Positions 32,683 to 40,887 of a DNA stretch of 48,246 bases are shown here, piece by piece. The stretch is from contig CASFKG010000003.1 in NCBI GenBank assembly GCA_949295325.1, positions 1 to 48,246 on the forward strand, read 5' to 3'. The DNA is from an uncultured bacterium (lineage in GTDB: Bacteria; Bacillota_I; Bacilli_A; RFN20; CAG-826). Every line of letters starts with the position of its first letter. Within the stretch, counting starts at the first letter, position 1. The position numbers were made by a program, and so were the translations under genes. Below the pieces are notes generated by a model that saw only the letters and a list, made by a program, of their open reading frames with translations, was not told the origin of the DNA and searched no databases.

Positions 32683-35600
32683 TGCGTAGCAAGATGGAAC
32701 GTTTCCTCGAATCAATCGGGATAAGCGATCCCGAGAGATTCGACATGGACTTCACGAGTCTCGGCTACGTGGCCAAAGGCGGTAGGCAGGTCTTCCGGAT
32801 GGTAATCAGAAAACATAGTTTCTGGACCTATCCGGAAGTGAGGGATTTCCTCGACGGATTGGTGAATATCGCTTATCCCTACGAACTTAGTTTTCACTAC
32901 GATGCCGAACCAAGCCTCCAGGACATCGATTCTCTTTTTTACGATAAATGCCTTGATGCCTTTCATCTACTCCCGCATTCCCATATCCGGGAGGCCGGCG
33001 GTAACCTCAGGTATTTCGAGGAAGGCAGCTCCTTTAGGAAAATCGTCGACGATTTCAATGATTTGCTGAGATTTCTCTGTTTTCCGAAAACGGTAATCTT
33101 CGGAGATGATCCGGCGGAAGCCGCCGAGAAGACGCCCGTGGAAACCCCTTTATTCGATTCAGAAAAGCCAGTAGAAGCCGGCAGGGGAGAAAACGGAGAG
33201 GAAGAACCCGAAAACGCCGCTGAAAGCGCCCAAGATCCTAAGGAATTTTCCTCCGACATAGACGACAAATCGCGCGAAGAATGGGAAGAGATGAAGAAGC
33301 AGGCCGAAGCGGACTATATCAAAAACGTCGTGGAGGAAAGGCAGCAGAACCTGCGAAAGAGCAAGGAGTACGTCATGCTCCATAACGTCCGCGAACTGCT
33401 TAGCTATTCCAGCGGCAACTTCACGGTGGACGGCTATGTCTACGAGGCCAATCCCCGACCCAACAAAACGGGTCGGATGACCAACCTGCTTTCCTTTGCC
33501 GACGAAACCGGAGGTATCCACGTCCGCATGATGGAAATGCGCGGAGGGCTCACGGCGGACGAAGTCAACAGTATCCAGAAAATCGATAAATTGGAACAAT
33601 GCAAACGTTACCGTATATCGGGAAACCTGGAGTATGACAGCTATCTCAGGGAAACCATTTTGATGTGCAAGGCCATCGAGCCGGCACCGGAACTGCCACT
33701 GAGAAAAGACGAAGAACCGGAAAAGAGGGTGGAACTCCACCTCCATACCAAGATGTCCGCGATGGACGCGACCGGTGAAATCGAAGACTACTGCAAGGCC
33801 GCGAAGGCCATGGGCATGAAGGCGCTGGCCGTGACCGACCACGGCGACCTGCAGTCCTTTCCGGCTGCCGAAGCCGCGGGGAAGAAGTACGGGGTAAAAA
33901 TCATTTACGGCTGCGAATTCTACATGTTCGATTGGCCGACCTATGCCTTCAATCCGTCCGATGTCGAATTGAACAAGGGGCGCTACTGCGTCTTCGACTT
34001 CGAAACCACCGGCCTAAGCAACGAACTTGACCGCATCACCGAATTCGGAGCGGTCCTCATAGAGGACGGCGTTTTGACTAGGCGCATCGACTTCTTCGTA
34101 AACGCCGGCATAACCATTCCGGATAAAATCGTCCAGAAAACCAAGATTACCAACGAAATGATCAAGTCGCAGGGGATAAGCGAATCGGAGGCCATAAAAC
34201 GGATCGAGGAATTCTCTAGGGACGCGATTATGGTTTCCCATAACGCCCCCTTCGACGTCGGCTTTCTCAACGCCATGCGGAGGAGGCAGGGGCTAGGCAA
34301 GATAGAGAATCCCGTTATCGATACCTTGGCTATTTCCTACTTCCTATATCCCGAAGCCTCGAGGCATACCCTGGGCGCCCTTTCCCGGGCCCTGGGACTA
34401 AGCGTTTACGATGACGGCGACGCCCATAGGGCGGACTACGACGCCGAGGTTCTCAGCCACGTCTGGTTCGCGGTCATCGCGATGCTTGAGAAGGATAGGC
34501 CCAATCTCACCATGAAGGATCTGGCGGCACTTTCCCATAACGAGAGGGGCATTTATACCCATCTGAAGACCCAGCACGTAATCGCCTTGGCCAAGAATCA
34601 GGAAGGGCTCAAGGCCCTATACCGTTTGGTCAGCGATTCGTCGACGACCTATTTGGCAACCGGCCAGGTTTCCCTTCCCAAGATTCCGAGGGAAGAGCTC
34701 CAGAAGGAAAGAAAGAACCTCCTATTGGGCAGCGCGTGTTTCAACGGCGATGTTTTCAAGACCGCAAGTGAGCGGTCGAAGGAGGACCTGCTAAACGCCG
34801 TGCAGTTCTACGACTACATCGAAATCCAGCCCAAGGAAAACTATTCCTACCTCATCAACATCGGGGAACTGACGAGCGAACGCCTTGACTTCGTGCTTGC
34901 TTCGATAGTCGAAGCGGCGGACAAACTCGGCAAGCCCATCGTCGCGACGGGGGACTGCCACTACGTGAATCCGGAAGACAAGGAAACAAGGGACGTCTAT
35001 ATTTCCTCATTCGGAATGGGCGGCGTCAGCCACCCACTGTTCCCGCGCTTCAGGGAGAGGATGGACTATTTTCCGAACCCCGACCAGCACTTCAGGACCA
35101 CCCGGGAGATGCTGGACTGCTTCGAATGGATGGGAAAGGACCGGGCCAGGGAAGCCGTCATCAGGAATTCCAACATGATCGCCGACGAAATCGGGGAAGT
35201 CGAGATTCTCAAGAAAAAGCTCTATACCCCGGATAGCAACCTTCCGGGTTCCGCGGAGAAACTCCGGGCCATCTGCTACGATACGCTCCATAAGACTTAT
35301 GGGCCCAATCCCGACCCCCTCATCGTCGAACGCCTCGAAAAGGAACTAAACGGTATAATTTCGAACGGCTATTCCGTCACTTACTACATTGCCCACCTTA
35401 TTTGCAAGAAGGTTAGGGAGGACGGCTACGTCTTCGGAAGCCGCGGCTCGGTAGGCTCTTCCTTTACAGCCACCATGGCGGGGGTAACCGAGGTAAATCC
35501 CCTGCCGCCCCATTACGTTTGCCCGAAGTGCTACCACTTCGAATGGGCGGATCCGGAAGTACGCTCAGGCTTCGATTTACCCGATAAAAAATGCCCGGTC

Positions 35601-37172
35601 TGCGGGGAAAAACTCAAAAAGGACGGACAAACCATCCCTTTTGAGACCTTTTTGGGATTCCATGCCGAAAAGGTCCCTGACATCGACCTTAACTTTCCGC
35701 CTGATTACCAAGCGACCGCCCATGCCTTCGCCCGCACCCTGCTTTCCACGCCCGAGGAAAACGAGAAGTACGCCCGCCACGAGGAGGTCAAGAATCCGCA
35801 CGTGATCAGGGCCGGTACCATTTCGACTGCCGAAAAGAAAAACGCCTTCAGCTACATAAAGAAATTCTACTATCCCCGCCTTTTGCATAAGGACCCCGAA
35901 AGTGCGAACAAGGTGGCTTTGGGCTGGCTTGCCATGCGCTGCACCGGCGTCAAGCGGACGACCGGGCAACATCCCGGCGGCATTGTCGTCATCCCCTCCG
36001 ATATGGACATATTCGACTTCACGGCCTATCAGCACCCGGCGGACAACCTCGAGAAGGACTGGCTTACCACCCATTACGAATTCGCCAGCATGCACGACTC
36101 CGTTTTGAAACTGGACCTATTGGGACACGTCGATCCCCAGGCCCTGCGCATGATGTCCCTGCTTACCGGCGTGTCCATCTACGACATTCCCATGGACGAC
36201 AAGAAGGTCATTTCCCTTTTCTCGAGCGAAAAAGAACTCAAACTGAAGAAAAACCCCCTTGGTTTCAAGACCGGGGCCATCGCGCTTCCCGAATTCGGGA
36301 CGAACTTCGTGCAGGGCTTGCTCGAAGAAGCAAGGCCGAAGAACTTCAACGAGCTCCTTTGTGTTTCGGGTCTAAGCCACGGTACGAACGTCTGGCATTC
36401 GAATGCCGAGGACATCATCAATAGCGGCATCGCCAAGCTGACCGAAGTCATCGGTTGCCGCGACGACATCATGAACTTCCTTATCGGGAAGGGCATGGAG
36501 CCGGGCACGGCCTTCGACATCATGGAAAAGGTCCGTAAGGCCAAAGGCCTATCGCCGGAGCACGAAGCGGCGATGCGCAAGGCCGGCGTGCCCGATTATT
36601 ACATCGATTCCTGCAAGAAAATCAAATATCTCTTCCCGAGGGCCCACGCGACTGCCTATGTCATGGGGGCCGTCCGCGTCGCCTATTTCAAGCTCTATCA
36701 TCCTCTCGAATTCTATGCGACCTATTTCACCTGCCGCTGCGAGAAATACAATCTCGAAGCCATGGCCAAGGGCTTTGATGCCCTTATCGCGGATATCGAT
36801 AAGCTCAGGTCTTCCGACGATCCATCCGGCACCGACGACGAAATCATCAAGTCCGATATCGCCGCCCTCGAAATGTACGACAGGGGCTTCAAAATACAAA
36901 ACGTTTCCCTCGAAAAGTCTCTTTGCGAAGAGTGGCGGGTCGACCGTGAATCCGGCAGCATCATCCCGCCCTTCACTTCGATTTCCAATTTCCCGATCAA
37001 GACGGCCGAATCGATAGTCAAGGCGAGGGCGGATGGGCCCTTCATCAGCAAGGAAGACCTTGCCGACCGCGCTCAGGTCGGGGGATCCCTCATGAAGGTG
37101 CTTGACGAAATGAAGATTACCGACGCCCTTGGAGAGTCAAACCAGATGTCGTTGTTTGATTTTGCCTTCTAA
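32682..37172 (+). CDS. polC: DNA polymerase III alpha subunit, PolC type
   Basis: 1496 residues. The order is N-terminal domain; an acidic linker (about 150-200); an OB-fold (FTVDGYVYEANPRP, near 245); PHP domain (ELHLHTKMSAMDATGEI, near 352, split by the exonuclease); DEDDh exonuclease with DFETTGLSNELDRI near 437, SHNAPFDVGFL and HRADYDAEV; zinc finger CPKCYHFEW/CPVCGEKL near 947-975; and the polymerase core with PDIDLNFPPDYQ near 1000. PolC is the main replicative polymerase of Bacillota. Last gene of the long operon; a tRNA-Pro promoter follows at once. Confidence 0.97.
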   Translation: MRSKMERFLESIGISDPERFDMDFTSLGYVAKGGRQVFRMVIRKHSFWTYPEVRDFLDGLVNIAYPYELSFHYDAEPSLQDIDSLFYDKCLDAFHLLPHSHIREAGGNLRYFEEGSSFRKIVDDFNDLLRFLCFPKTVIFGDDPAEAAEKTPVETPLFDSEKPVEAGRGENGEEEPENAAESAQDPKEFSSDIDDKSREEWEEMKKQAEADYIKNVVEERQQNLRKSKEYVMLHNVRELLSYSSGNFTVDGYVYEANPRPNKTGRMTNLLSFADETGGIHVRMMEMRGGLTADEVNSIQKIDKLEQCKRYRISGNLEYDSYLRETILMCKAIEPAPELPLRKDEEPEKRVELHLHTKMSAMDATGEIEDYCKAAKAMGMKALAVTDHGDLQSFPAAEAAGKKYGVKIIYGCEFYMFDWPTYAFNPSDVELNKGRYCVFDFETTGLSNELDRITEFGAVLIEDGVLTRRIDFFVNAGITIPDKIVQKTKITNEMIKSQGISESEAIKRIEEFSRDAIMVSHNAPFDVGFLNAMRRRQGLGKIENPVIDTLAISYFLYPEASRHTLGALSRALGLSVYDDGDAHRADYDAEVLSHVWFAVIAMLEKDRPNLTMKDLAALSHNERGIYTHLKTQHVIALAKNQEGLKALYRLVSDSSTTYLATGQVSLPKIPREELQKERKNLLLGSACFNGDVFKTASERSKEDLLNAVQFYDYIEIQPKENYSYLINIGELTSERLDFVLASIVEAADKLGKPIVATGDCHYVNPEDKETRDVYISSFGMGGVSHPLFPRFRERMDYFPNPDQHFRTTREMLDCFEWMGKDRAREAVIRNSNMIADEIGEVEILKKKLYTPDSNLPGSAEKLRAICYDTLHKTYGPNPDPLIVERLEKELNGIISNGYSVTYYIAHLICKKVREDGYVFGSRGSVGSSFTATMAGVTEVNPLPPHYVCPKCYHFEWADPEVRSGFDLPDKKCPVCGEKLKKDGQTIPFETFLGFHAEKVPDIDLNFPPDYQATAHAFARTLLSTPEENEKYARHEEVKNPHVIRAGTISTAEKKNAFSYIKKFYYPRLLHKDPESANKVALGWLAMRCTGVKRTTGQHPGGIVVIPSDMDIFDFTAYQHPADNLEKDWLTTHYEFASMHDSVLKLDLLGHVDPQALRMMSLLTGVSIYDIPMDDKKVISLFSSEKELKLKKNPLGFKTGAIALPEFGTNFVQGLLEEARPKNFNELLCVSGLSHGTNVWHSNAEDIINSGIAKLTEVIGCRDDIMNFLIGKGMEPGTAFDIMEKVRKAKGLSPEHEAAMRKAGVPDYYIDSCKKIKYLFPRAHATAYVMGAVRVAYFKLYHPLEFYATYFTCRCEKYNLEAMAKGFDALIADIDKLRSSDDPSGTDDEIIKSDIAALEMYDRGFKIQNVSLEKSLCEEWRVDRESGSIIPPFTSISNFPIKTAESIVKARADGPFISKEDLADRAQVGGSLMKVLDEMKITDALGESNQMSLFDFAF

Positions 37173-37176
37173 GTGG

Positions 37177-37182
37177 TATAAT
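37177..37182 (+). promoter_or_regulatory. Extended -10 box of tRNA-Pro
   Basis: TATAAT preceded by TGg, 19 bases before the tRNA and five bases after the polC stop. The -35 region lies in the polC end and is weak. Confidence 0.65.
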
Positions 37183-37201
37183 CACACCCGCCGCAAGGCA
37201 A

Positions 37202-37278
37202 CGGGACATAGCACAGCTTGGTAGTGCGCCTGGTTCGGGACCAGGAGGTCGCGGGTTCAAGTCCCGCTGTTCCGACCA
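37202..37278 (+). tRNA. tRNA-Pro (anticodon CGG)
   Basis: 77 bases. Acceptor CGGGACA pairs with TGTTCCG; anticodon stem cctgg/ccagg encloses loop ttcggga with anticodon CGG; T-arm gcgggttcaagtcccgc; encoded CCA. Reads CCG. Confidence 0.95.
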
Positions 37279-37294
37279 TCCGAAATGAGCAGGG

Positions 37295-37322
37295 CTGATG
37301 CCGCCGGCACCAGTCCTTTTTT
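37295..37322 (+). terminator. Terminator after tRNA-Pro
   Basis: ctgatgcc/ggcaccag stem (one mismatch, loop gcc), tcc, then six T. The following 180 bases to the GNAT stop hold no supported gene; only a small hairpin (caaggca/tgccttg near 37397-37417) is seen. Confidence 0.75.
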
Positions 37323-37505
37323 CATGCTAGAGAGGCCGGCAAAGGGGGAGACGCATAACCGCCGGCGCATTTCGGCAAACCTGATATGAATCCGCCAAGG
37401 CATTATCTCTGCCTTGCCGGCTTTGGGAAAATGCCGTTTTCCGATCGCCGCCATTGCACGGCCATCCGGATTTCCAATTCGTTCTATGTGCCATGCCCCT
37501 TAGGG

Positions 37506-37976
37506 CTATCTCGAATCCTGCTTAAGTTTCATGAAGCCGGCCGCCCGCCGGAAGCCGAGCCCGGAGTAAAGTCCGGCCCCGGCTTCGGTGGCTTCGAGAT
37601 ATATCTTCCCCGCTCCCTTTTCCTTGGCCCTTTGTATGAGCCAGCCGACGACGGCCCTGCCTATTCCCTTCCTTCTGGAGGACGGCTCGGTATAGACATT
37701 CATGAGGTAGGCACATTGCCCGGAGGGATTGTCGGGGGAGGGCATTTCCGTCTGGAAGCATATTCCCCCGCAGCCGACAACGTTGCCGTCGAGTAGGGCA
37801 AAGCAGGCGATGTGGCCGCCGTCCGAAAGGGCGTTTTGATAATAGGCAAGGTTTTCTTTTTCCAATAGACCCGTGTCGTAATCCTCGGGGAGCCGGAAAA
37901 CATCGCGGATTACTGTTATCCGCCAATGCAACAGCGTATCCAGATCTTTCAGGGTCGCCCGTCTGATTTCAACCAT
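37506..37976 (-). CDS. GNAT family N-acetyltransferase
   Basis: 156 residues with a single GNAT domain. The acetyl-CoA pyrophosphate loop is RRKGIGRAVVGWLIQRA near residue 100, preceded by the beta4 strand AYLMNVYTEPSS and followed by IYLEATEAGAGLYSGLGF. The N-terminal MVEIRRATLKDLDTLLHWR is typical. The substrate is unknown. It overlaps the adenylation enzyme gene by eight bases and is the last gene of the MarR operon, so it probably acts on the product or substrate of that enzyme. Confidence 0.88.
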   Translation of the reverse strand: MVEIRRATLKDLDTLLHWRITVIRDVFRLPEDYDTGLLEKENLAYYQNALSDGGHIACFALLDGNVVGCGGICFQTEMPSPDNPSGQCAYLMNVYTEPSSRRKGIGRAVVGWLIQRAKEKGAGKIYLEATEAGAGLYSGLGFRRAAGFMKLKQDSR

Positions 37977-39450
37977 TGTACTTGCCTTCCTTGAGAACTA
38001 CCGGAAGCTCTCGAATATCCGGTTTGCCATTCACGTTAAGGGGGATGGTTTTCATTCTCACGAAAAATTCGGGAATCATGAAAGAGGTGAGATTTTCGGA
38101 AAGTTCCTTCCTTATCTCGGATACTTTCATTTCGGAACCCTCCGGAACGACATAGGCCACCATATAGGCCAGAGCGTCCTCGTCCTTGAAGGCCCGGACA
38201 AGCGCTTGCTTGACGCCTTTGCAGCGGTTGAGGCGCGATTCTACTTCGGATACCTCAACGCGTTTCCCGTAAATCATTATCTGGCTATCCTTTCGATGAA
38301 GAAACGCTATATTCCCGTCCGGGAGGATATAACCCATGTCACCGCTGTGGTAGATGCGTCTCGTGCCGGCCTTCTTTTCGAAGGCTTTGTTTTCCTCTTC
38401 GTGATCGCCTATATATCCTAGGGCTACGCCGTCTCCGAAAATGCATATTTCACCGATTTGGCCGTTTGGAACCCTCCGTCCTTGCTTGTCGAGAATCTCG
38501 ATTCCCGTTCCCAGCACGGGGCGGCCGATGGGATAGGTTCCGTCTTTTAGGGGTACTCCCTCGTTGCAGCGGTAATAGGTGGCGCAAACGGTGGTTTCCG
38601 ACGGGCCGTAGGTGTTGTAGACCTCTGCCTGCGGCAAAAGGTTATCCACGTATTTTTCGCGGAGGACATCGCCTCCGCTTATAAGGAGCCTGATGGAAGG
38701 GGGTATTTTCCCCAAACGGTTCATGTCGGCCAGAAGATAGGGGAATCCGCTGATTATCGTGACGCCATGCCGCTCTACGAAGTCCATGAGCGCATTTATG
38801 GTGGATTTCTCTTGGTCTGATGGAATCGCTATCGCCGCGCCGTTAAGAAGGCTGGCGAAAACTTCTTCTACGAAGATATCGAATGAGCAGACGGAGTACT
38901 GCAGCACGATGTCGCCCGGGCCGATATGGAATTCTTTCTCGAAGGCACGCACATAGTGGCAGACGTTTCCGTTGGTTACGCAAACGCCCTTTGGCCGCCC
39001 CGTTGTCCCGGATGTGTAGAGGACATAAGCCGGGCTTGCCGGGTCAATAGGGGTCGCGGCATGGCACCCGGCAATGTTTTTCCCTATGACTTCATCTTCG
39101 TAAAAACGCAGGGCAAGGCCTTGCAGTTTTTCGGCAAAAGGGCGCTCGGTCAAAACAAAATCGACATGGGCTTCCTCCATCATTCCGTGGATGCGGCCCT
39201 TTGGGAAGGCGGGCTCGGCTGGAACGTATCTGGCACCGCATTTAAGAACCGCCAAAATCGAAGCAATCATCTTGACACCGTGAGCCATGACGATGCCGAC
39301 GCTATGGATTTTCTCGGGAAAGGTAGCTGCAATTGCCTCGGCCATATCGTCGAGTTCGCCGAAAGTAACTGTCCGGTTATCCTCGATAACGGCGGGTCTG
39401 CCCCTGTTTTCCCTTACTTTGTTTTCAAAAAGCGAACTGATGTTTTCCAT
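37969..39450 (-). CDS. Stand-alone amino-acid adenylation enzyme (NRPS/DltA-like A domain)
   Basis: 493 residues from the ATG at 39450, which has ggagg six bases upstream on the coding strand. It is a complete ANL-superfamily adenylation domain: YVLYTSGTTGRPKGV near residue 143 (P-loop), SFDIFVEEVFASLLNGA near 189, NTYGPSETTVCATYY near 279, SGDMGYILPDGNIAFLHRKD near 390, and the C-terminal catalytic Lys in NVNGKPDIRELP. Asp191 matches the NRPS residue that binds an amino group, so the substrate is likely an alpha-amino acid. No carrier-protein or condensation domain is attached and no dltC-like gene is nearby. Other possible roles are D-alanine ligase or another amino-acid-activating enzyme. 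Confidence 0.85.
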   Translation of the reverse strand: MENISSLFENKVRENRGRPAVIEDNRTVTFGELDDMAEAIAATFPEKIHSVGIVMAHGVKMIASILAVLKCGARYVPAEPAFPKGRIHGMMEEAHVDFVLTERPFAEKLQGLALRFYEDEVIGKNIAGCHAATPIDPASPAYVLYTSGTTGRPKGVCVTNGNVCHYVRAFEKEFHIGPGDIVLQYSVCSFDIFVEEVFASLLNGAAIAIPSDQEKSTINALMDFVERHGVTIISGFPYLLADMNRLGKIPPSIRLLISGGDVLREKYVDNLLPQAEVYNTYGPSETTVCATYYRCNEGVPLKDGTYPIGRPVLGTGIEILDKQGRRVPNGQIGEICIFGDGVALGYIGDHEEENKAFEKKAGTRRIYHSGDMGYILPDGNIAFLHRKDSQIMIYGKRVEVSEVESRLNRCKGVKQALVRAFKDEDALAYMVAYVVPEGSEMKVSEIRKELSENLTSFMIPEFFVRMKTIPLNVNGKPDIRELPVVLKEGKYNG

Positions 39451-39470
39451 GTTTTGCCTCCTTCGTTTGC

Positions 39471-40148
39471 CTATTTGCATTCGAGCATCCACTTGATGCC
39501 GTCCGCCGTCCTTTCGTTGCATTTTTGGTAATGGCTTCCGCGGTTGAGGACGTAGGCCGTTTCAATCCCCATCGAACGGAAATGTTCCTCGATGGCCTCG
39601 GTATTGGATTGGACTGGTTGGAAAGCCTTGATTTTCGAAGAACTTTCCTTGTCACCTAGCGAGAAATAAATGCATTCCGGGACTCGGACTAGTTTATGTT
39701 CCATGACGTATTCCTTTATGCCGTCGAACCACAGGGAACCGGACATGCTGCCGACGCGGCTGAATGCATCGGTGCGGAATATGGAATAGACCGCGAAGAG
39801 ACCGGCAAGGGAATATCCGGCTAGACCCCGCCAAAGCGGTTTGCCGGGAAGCCGTCCCTCGGCTTCCGGGACGATTCTATCGACAAGGAGTCTCAAATAA
39901 CCGTCGGCGCCGCCGGTACATGGGGAATCGTGTTTGGCGGTGGGCGGAAGGTACCAAGGGGTCATGTCGTGGTTCCACTTCAGCCTACCGATGGTTACCA
40001 AAGTGAAATCCGGGGTCCCGGCCTTTTTGACGGCTTCGTAAAGCTTTTCGCCGGCGAGGGCGAAATTGTTTAGGTAAATGATCGGGGCACCGGGATTAAC
40101 TGCCGCGAATATTTGGATGTTTTTCCCTTCTATCTCGAGAGTTTCCAT
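39471..40148 (-). CDS. Esterase-D/enterochelin-esterase-like alpha/beta hydrolase
   Basis: 225 residues. The nucleophile elbow is LAGYSLAGLFAVYS (Ser113, GxSxG), followed by VGSMSGSLWFDG, as in the family that includes Fes, IroE and other carboxylesterases. Asp166 (SLGDKESSS) and His206 (NRGSHYQKC) are candidates for the rest of the triad. No signal peptide, so it acts in the cytoplasm. It follows MarR with a 53-base overlap and a good aggggaaata ribosome binding region, and precedes the adenylation enzyme by 20 bases. Substrate not known. Confidence 0.83.
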   Translation of the reverse strand: METLEIEGKNIQIFAAVNPGAPIIYLNNFALAGEKLYEAVKKAGTPDFTLVTIGRLKWNHDMTPWYLPPTAKHDSPCTGGADGYLRLLVDRIVPEAEGRLPGKPLWRGLAGYSLAGLFAVYSIFRTDAFSRVGSMSGSLWFDGIKEYVMEHKLVRVPECIYFSLGDKESSSKIKAFQPVQSNTEAIEEHFRSMGIETAYVLNRGSHYQKCNERTADGIKWMLECK

Positions 40149-40599
40149 TATTTCCCCTTTCTTTTGCGGCCGTCAGCTTTCGTTCGGCCTCATCGCAGAA
40201 TTTGTTGAACAGAACGAGGAGTTTTTCAGCTTCCTTGGTTCCCATGGCCTTCAATATGCCGGCTTCGATGGCAATAAGTTCTTCAACGATCGGCTTGGCA
40301 AGTTCCTCGCCGTCTTTTGTCAGGAGCAGTTTCGTTTCCCGCCCGTCGTGGTCGCTTTTGAGTATCCTCAAGTATCCGTGTTCGCATAGTTGCTTGCATA
40401 GGGTATTGACGGTCTGTTTTGGCAAAGCCCATTCCTCGCAGACGACTTTCTGGGTCGATTCTGGATCCTTGTAGGCGACGTATAGGACGGCCAAGACGTT
40501 GTAGCTGATTCCATGGGCCTTCGCCCATTTGTAATAGAGATGGTCGACCCTGTTAGAACGTTCGCCCAGCACTCTCATGAATTCATATGTTTCCATCAC
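40096..40599 (-). CDS. MarR family transcriptional regulator
   Basis: 167 residues. The winged helix-turn-helix spans about residues 48-97: STQKVVCEEWALPKQTVNTL is the recognition helix region and SDHDGRETKLLLTKDG the wing. It is likely a ligand-responsive dimeric repressor of its own four-gene operon. Start GTG 40599 has ggag eight bases upstream; the next codon ATG 40596 is also possible. The last 20 or so residues (GNNGNSRDRREKHPN) overlap the esterase and look unlike MarR tails. One extra A in the A-run before them would give a TAA overlapping the esterase ATG, so this tail may come from a frameshift. Confidence 0.88.
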   Translation of the reverse strand: MMETYEFMRVLGERSNRVDHLYYKWAKAHGISYNVLAVLYVAYKDPESTQKVVCEEWALPKQTVNTLCKQLCEHGYLRILKSDHDGRETKLLLTKDGEELAKPIVEELIAIEAGILKAMGTKEAEKLLVLFNKFCDEAERKLTAAKERGNNGNSRDRREKHPNIRGS

Positions 40600-40616
40600 T
40601 TCGGGGTCTCCAAAGA

Positions 40617-40645
40617 AATATAGTCAAAAATCGGACTAATATCAA
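40617..40645 (-). promoter_or_regulatory. Promoter of the MarR operon with an operator-like inverted repeat
   Basis: On the minus strand TTGATA (40645-40640), spacer 17, TATATT (40622-40617), each one base from consensus. The spacer contains the inverted repeat TAGTC-N8-GACTA (40621-40638), reaching into the -10 box. This is where an autorepressor would block polymerase. The link to the MarR protein is inference. Confidence 0.75.
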
Positions 40646-40721
40646 TTGTAGCGCCTATGCCTAGGACCGTACGGCAAGGGCATCAATAAGGAGTTTCTTT
40701 TATTTCTTTCCGTCTTGGTGT

Positions 40722-40727
40722 TATTAT
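40722..40727 (+). promoter_or_regulatory. -10 box (TATTAT) of tRNA-Arg(CCT)
   Basis: TATTAT nine bases before the mature tRNA end, with TTTATT 17 bases upstream as a weak -35. Confidence 0.4.
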
Positions 40728-40736
40728 TCTTCCGCT

Positions 40737-40813
40737 GCGCTCGTAGCTCAGCTGGATAGAGCACCTCCCTCCTAAGGAGGGGGTCAGGCGTTCGAATCGC
40801 CTCGAGCGCGCCA
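40737..40813 (+). tRNA. tRNA-Arg (anticodon CCT)
   Basis: 77 bases. Acceptor GCGCTCG pairs with CGAGCGC; anticodon stem cctcc/ggagg with loop ctcctaa, anticodon CCT; T-arm aggcgttcgaatcgcct; encoded CCA. Reads AGG. Confidence 0.95.
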
Positions 40814-40824
40814 GTAAACTATTT

Positions 40825-40848
40825 CCCGGCTCCGGCCGGGATTTTTTT
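40825..40848 (+). terminator. Terminator after tRNA-Arg(CCT)
   Basis: Perfect stem cccggc/gccggg, loop tccg, followed by a and seven T. Confidence 0.92.
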
Positions 40849-40875
40849 GCCTATATTTAGCCACCAAACCAAACA

Positions 40876-40881
40876 TATAAT
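40876..40881 (+). promoter_or_regulatory. -10 box (TATAAT) six bases before the choloylglycine hydrolase start
   Basis: Perfect TATAAT, then gttcat, then ATG at 40888. There is no purine-rich ribosome binding site in the preceding 30 bases. Strong candidate for leaderless expression. Confidence 0.65.
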
Positions 40882-40887
40882 GTTCAT

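Noticed and set aside
37397-37420. Hairpin caaggca/tgccttg as a terminator for the GNAT operon
   Set aside because: In the minus direction no T tract follows the stem; it is too weak to call.
37257-37454. 65-codon minus-strand frame between tRNA-Pro and the GNAT gene
   Set aside because: It overlaps the tRNA 3' end and terminator and is not protein-like; no ribosome binding site.
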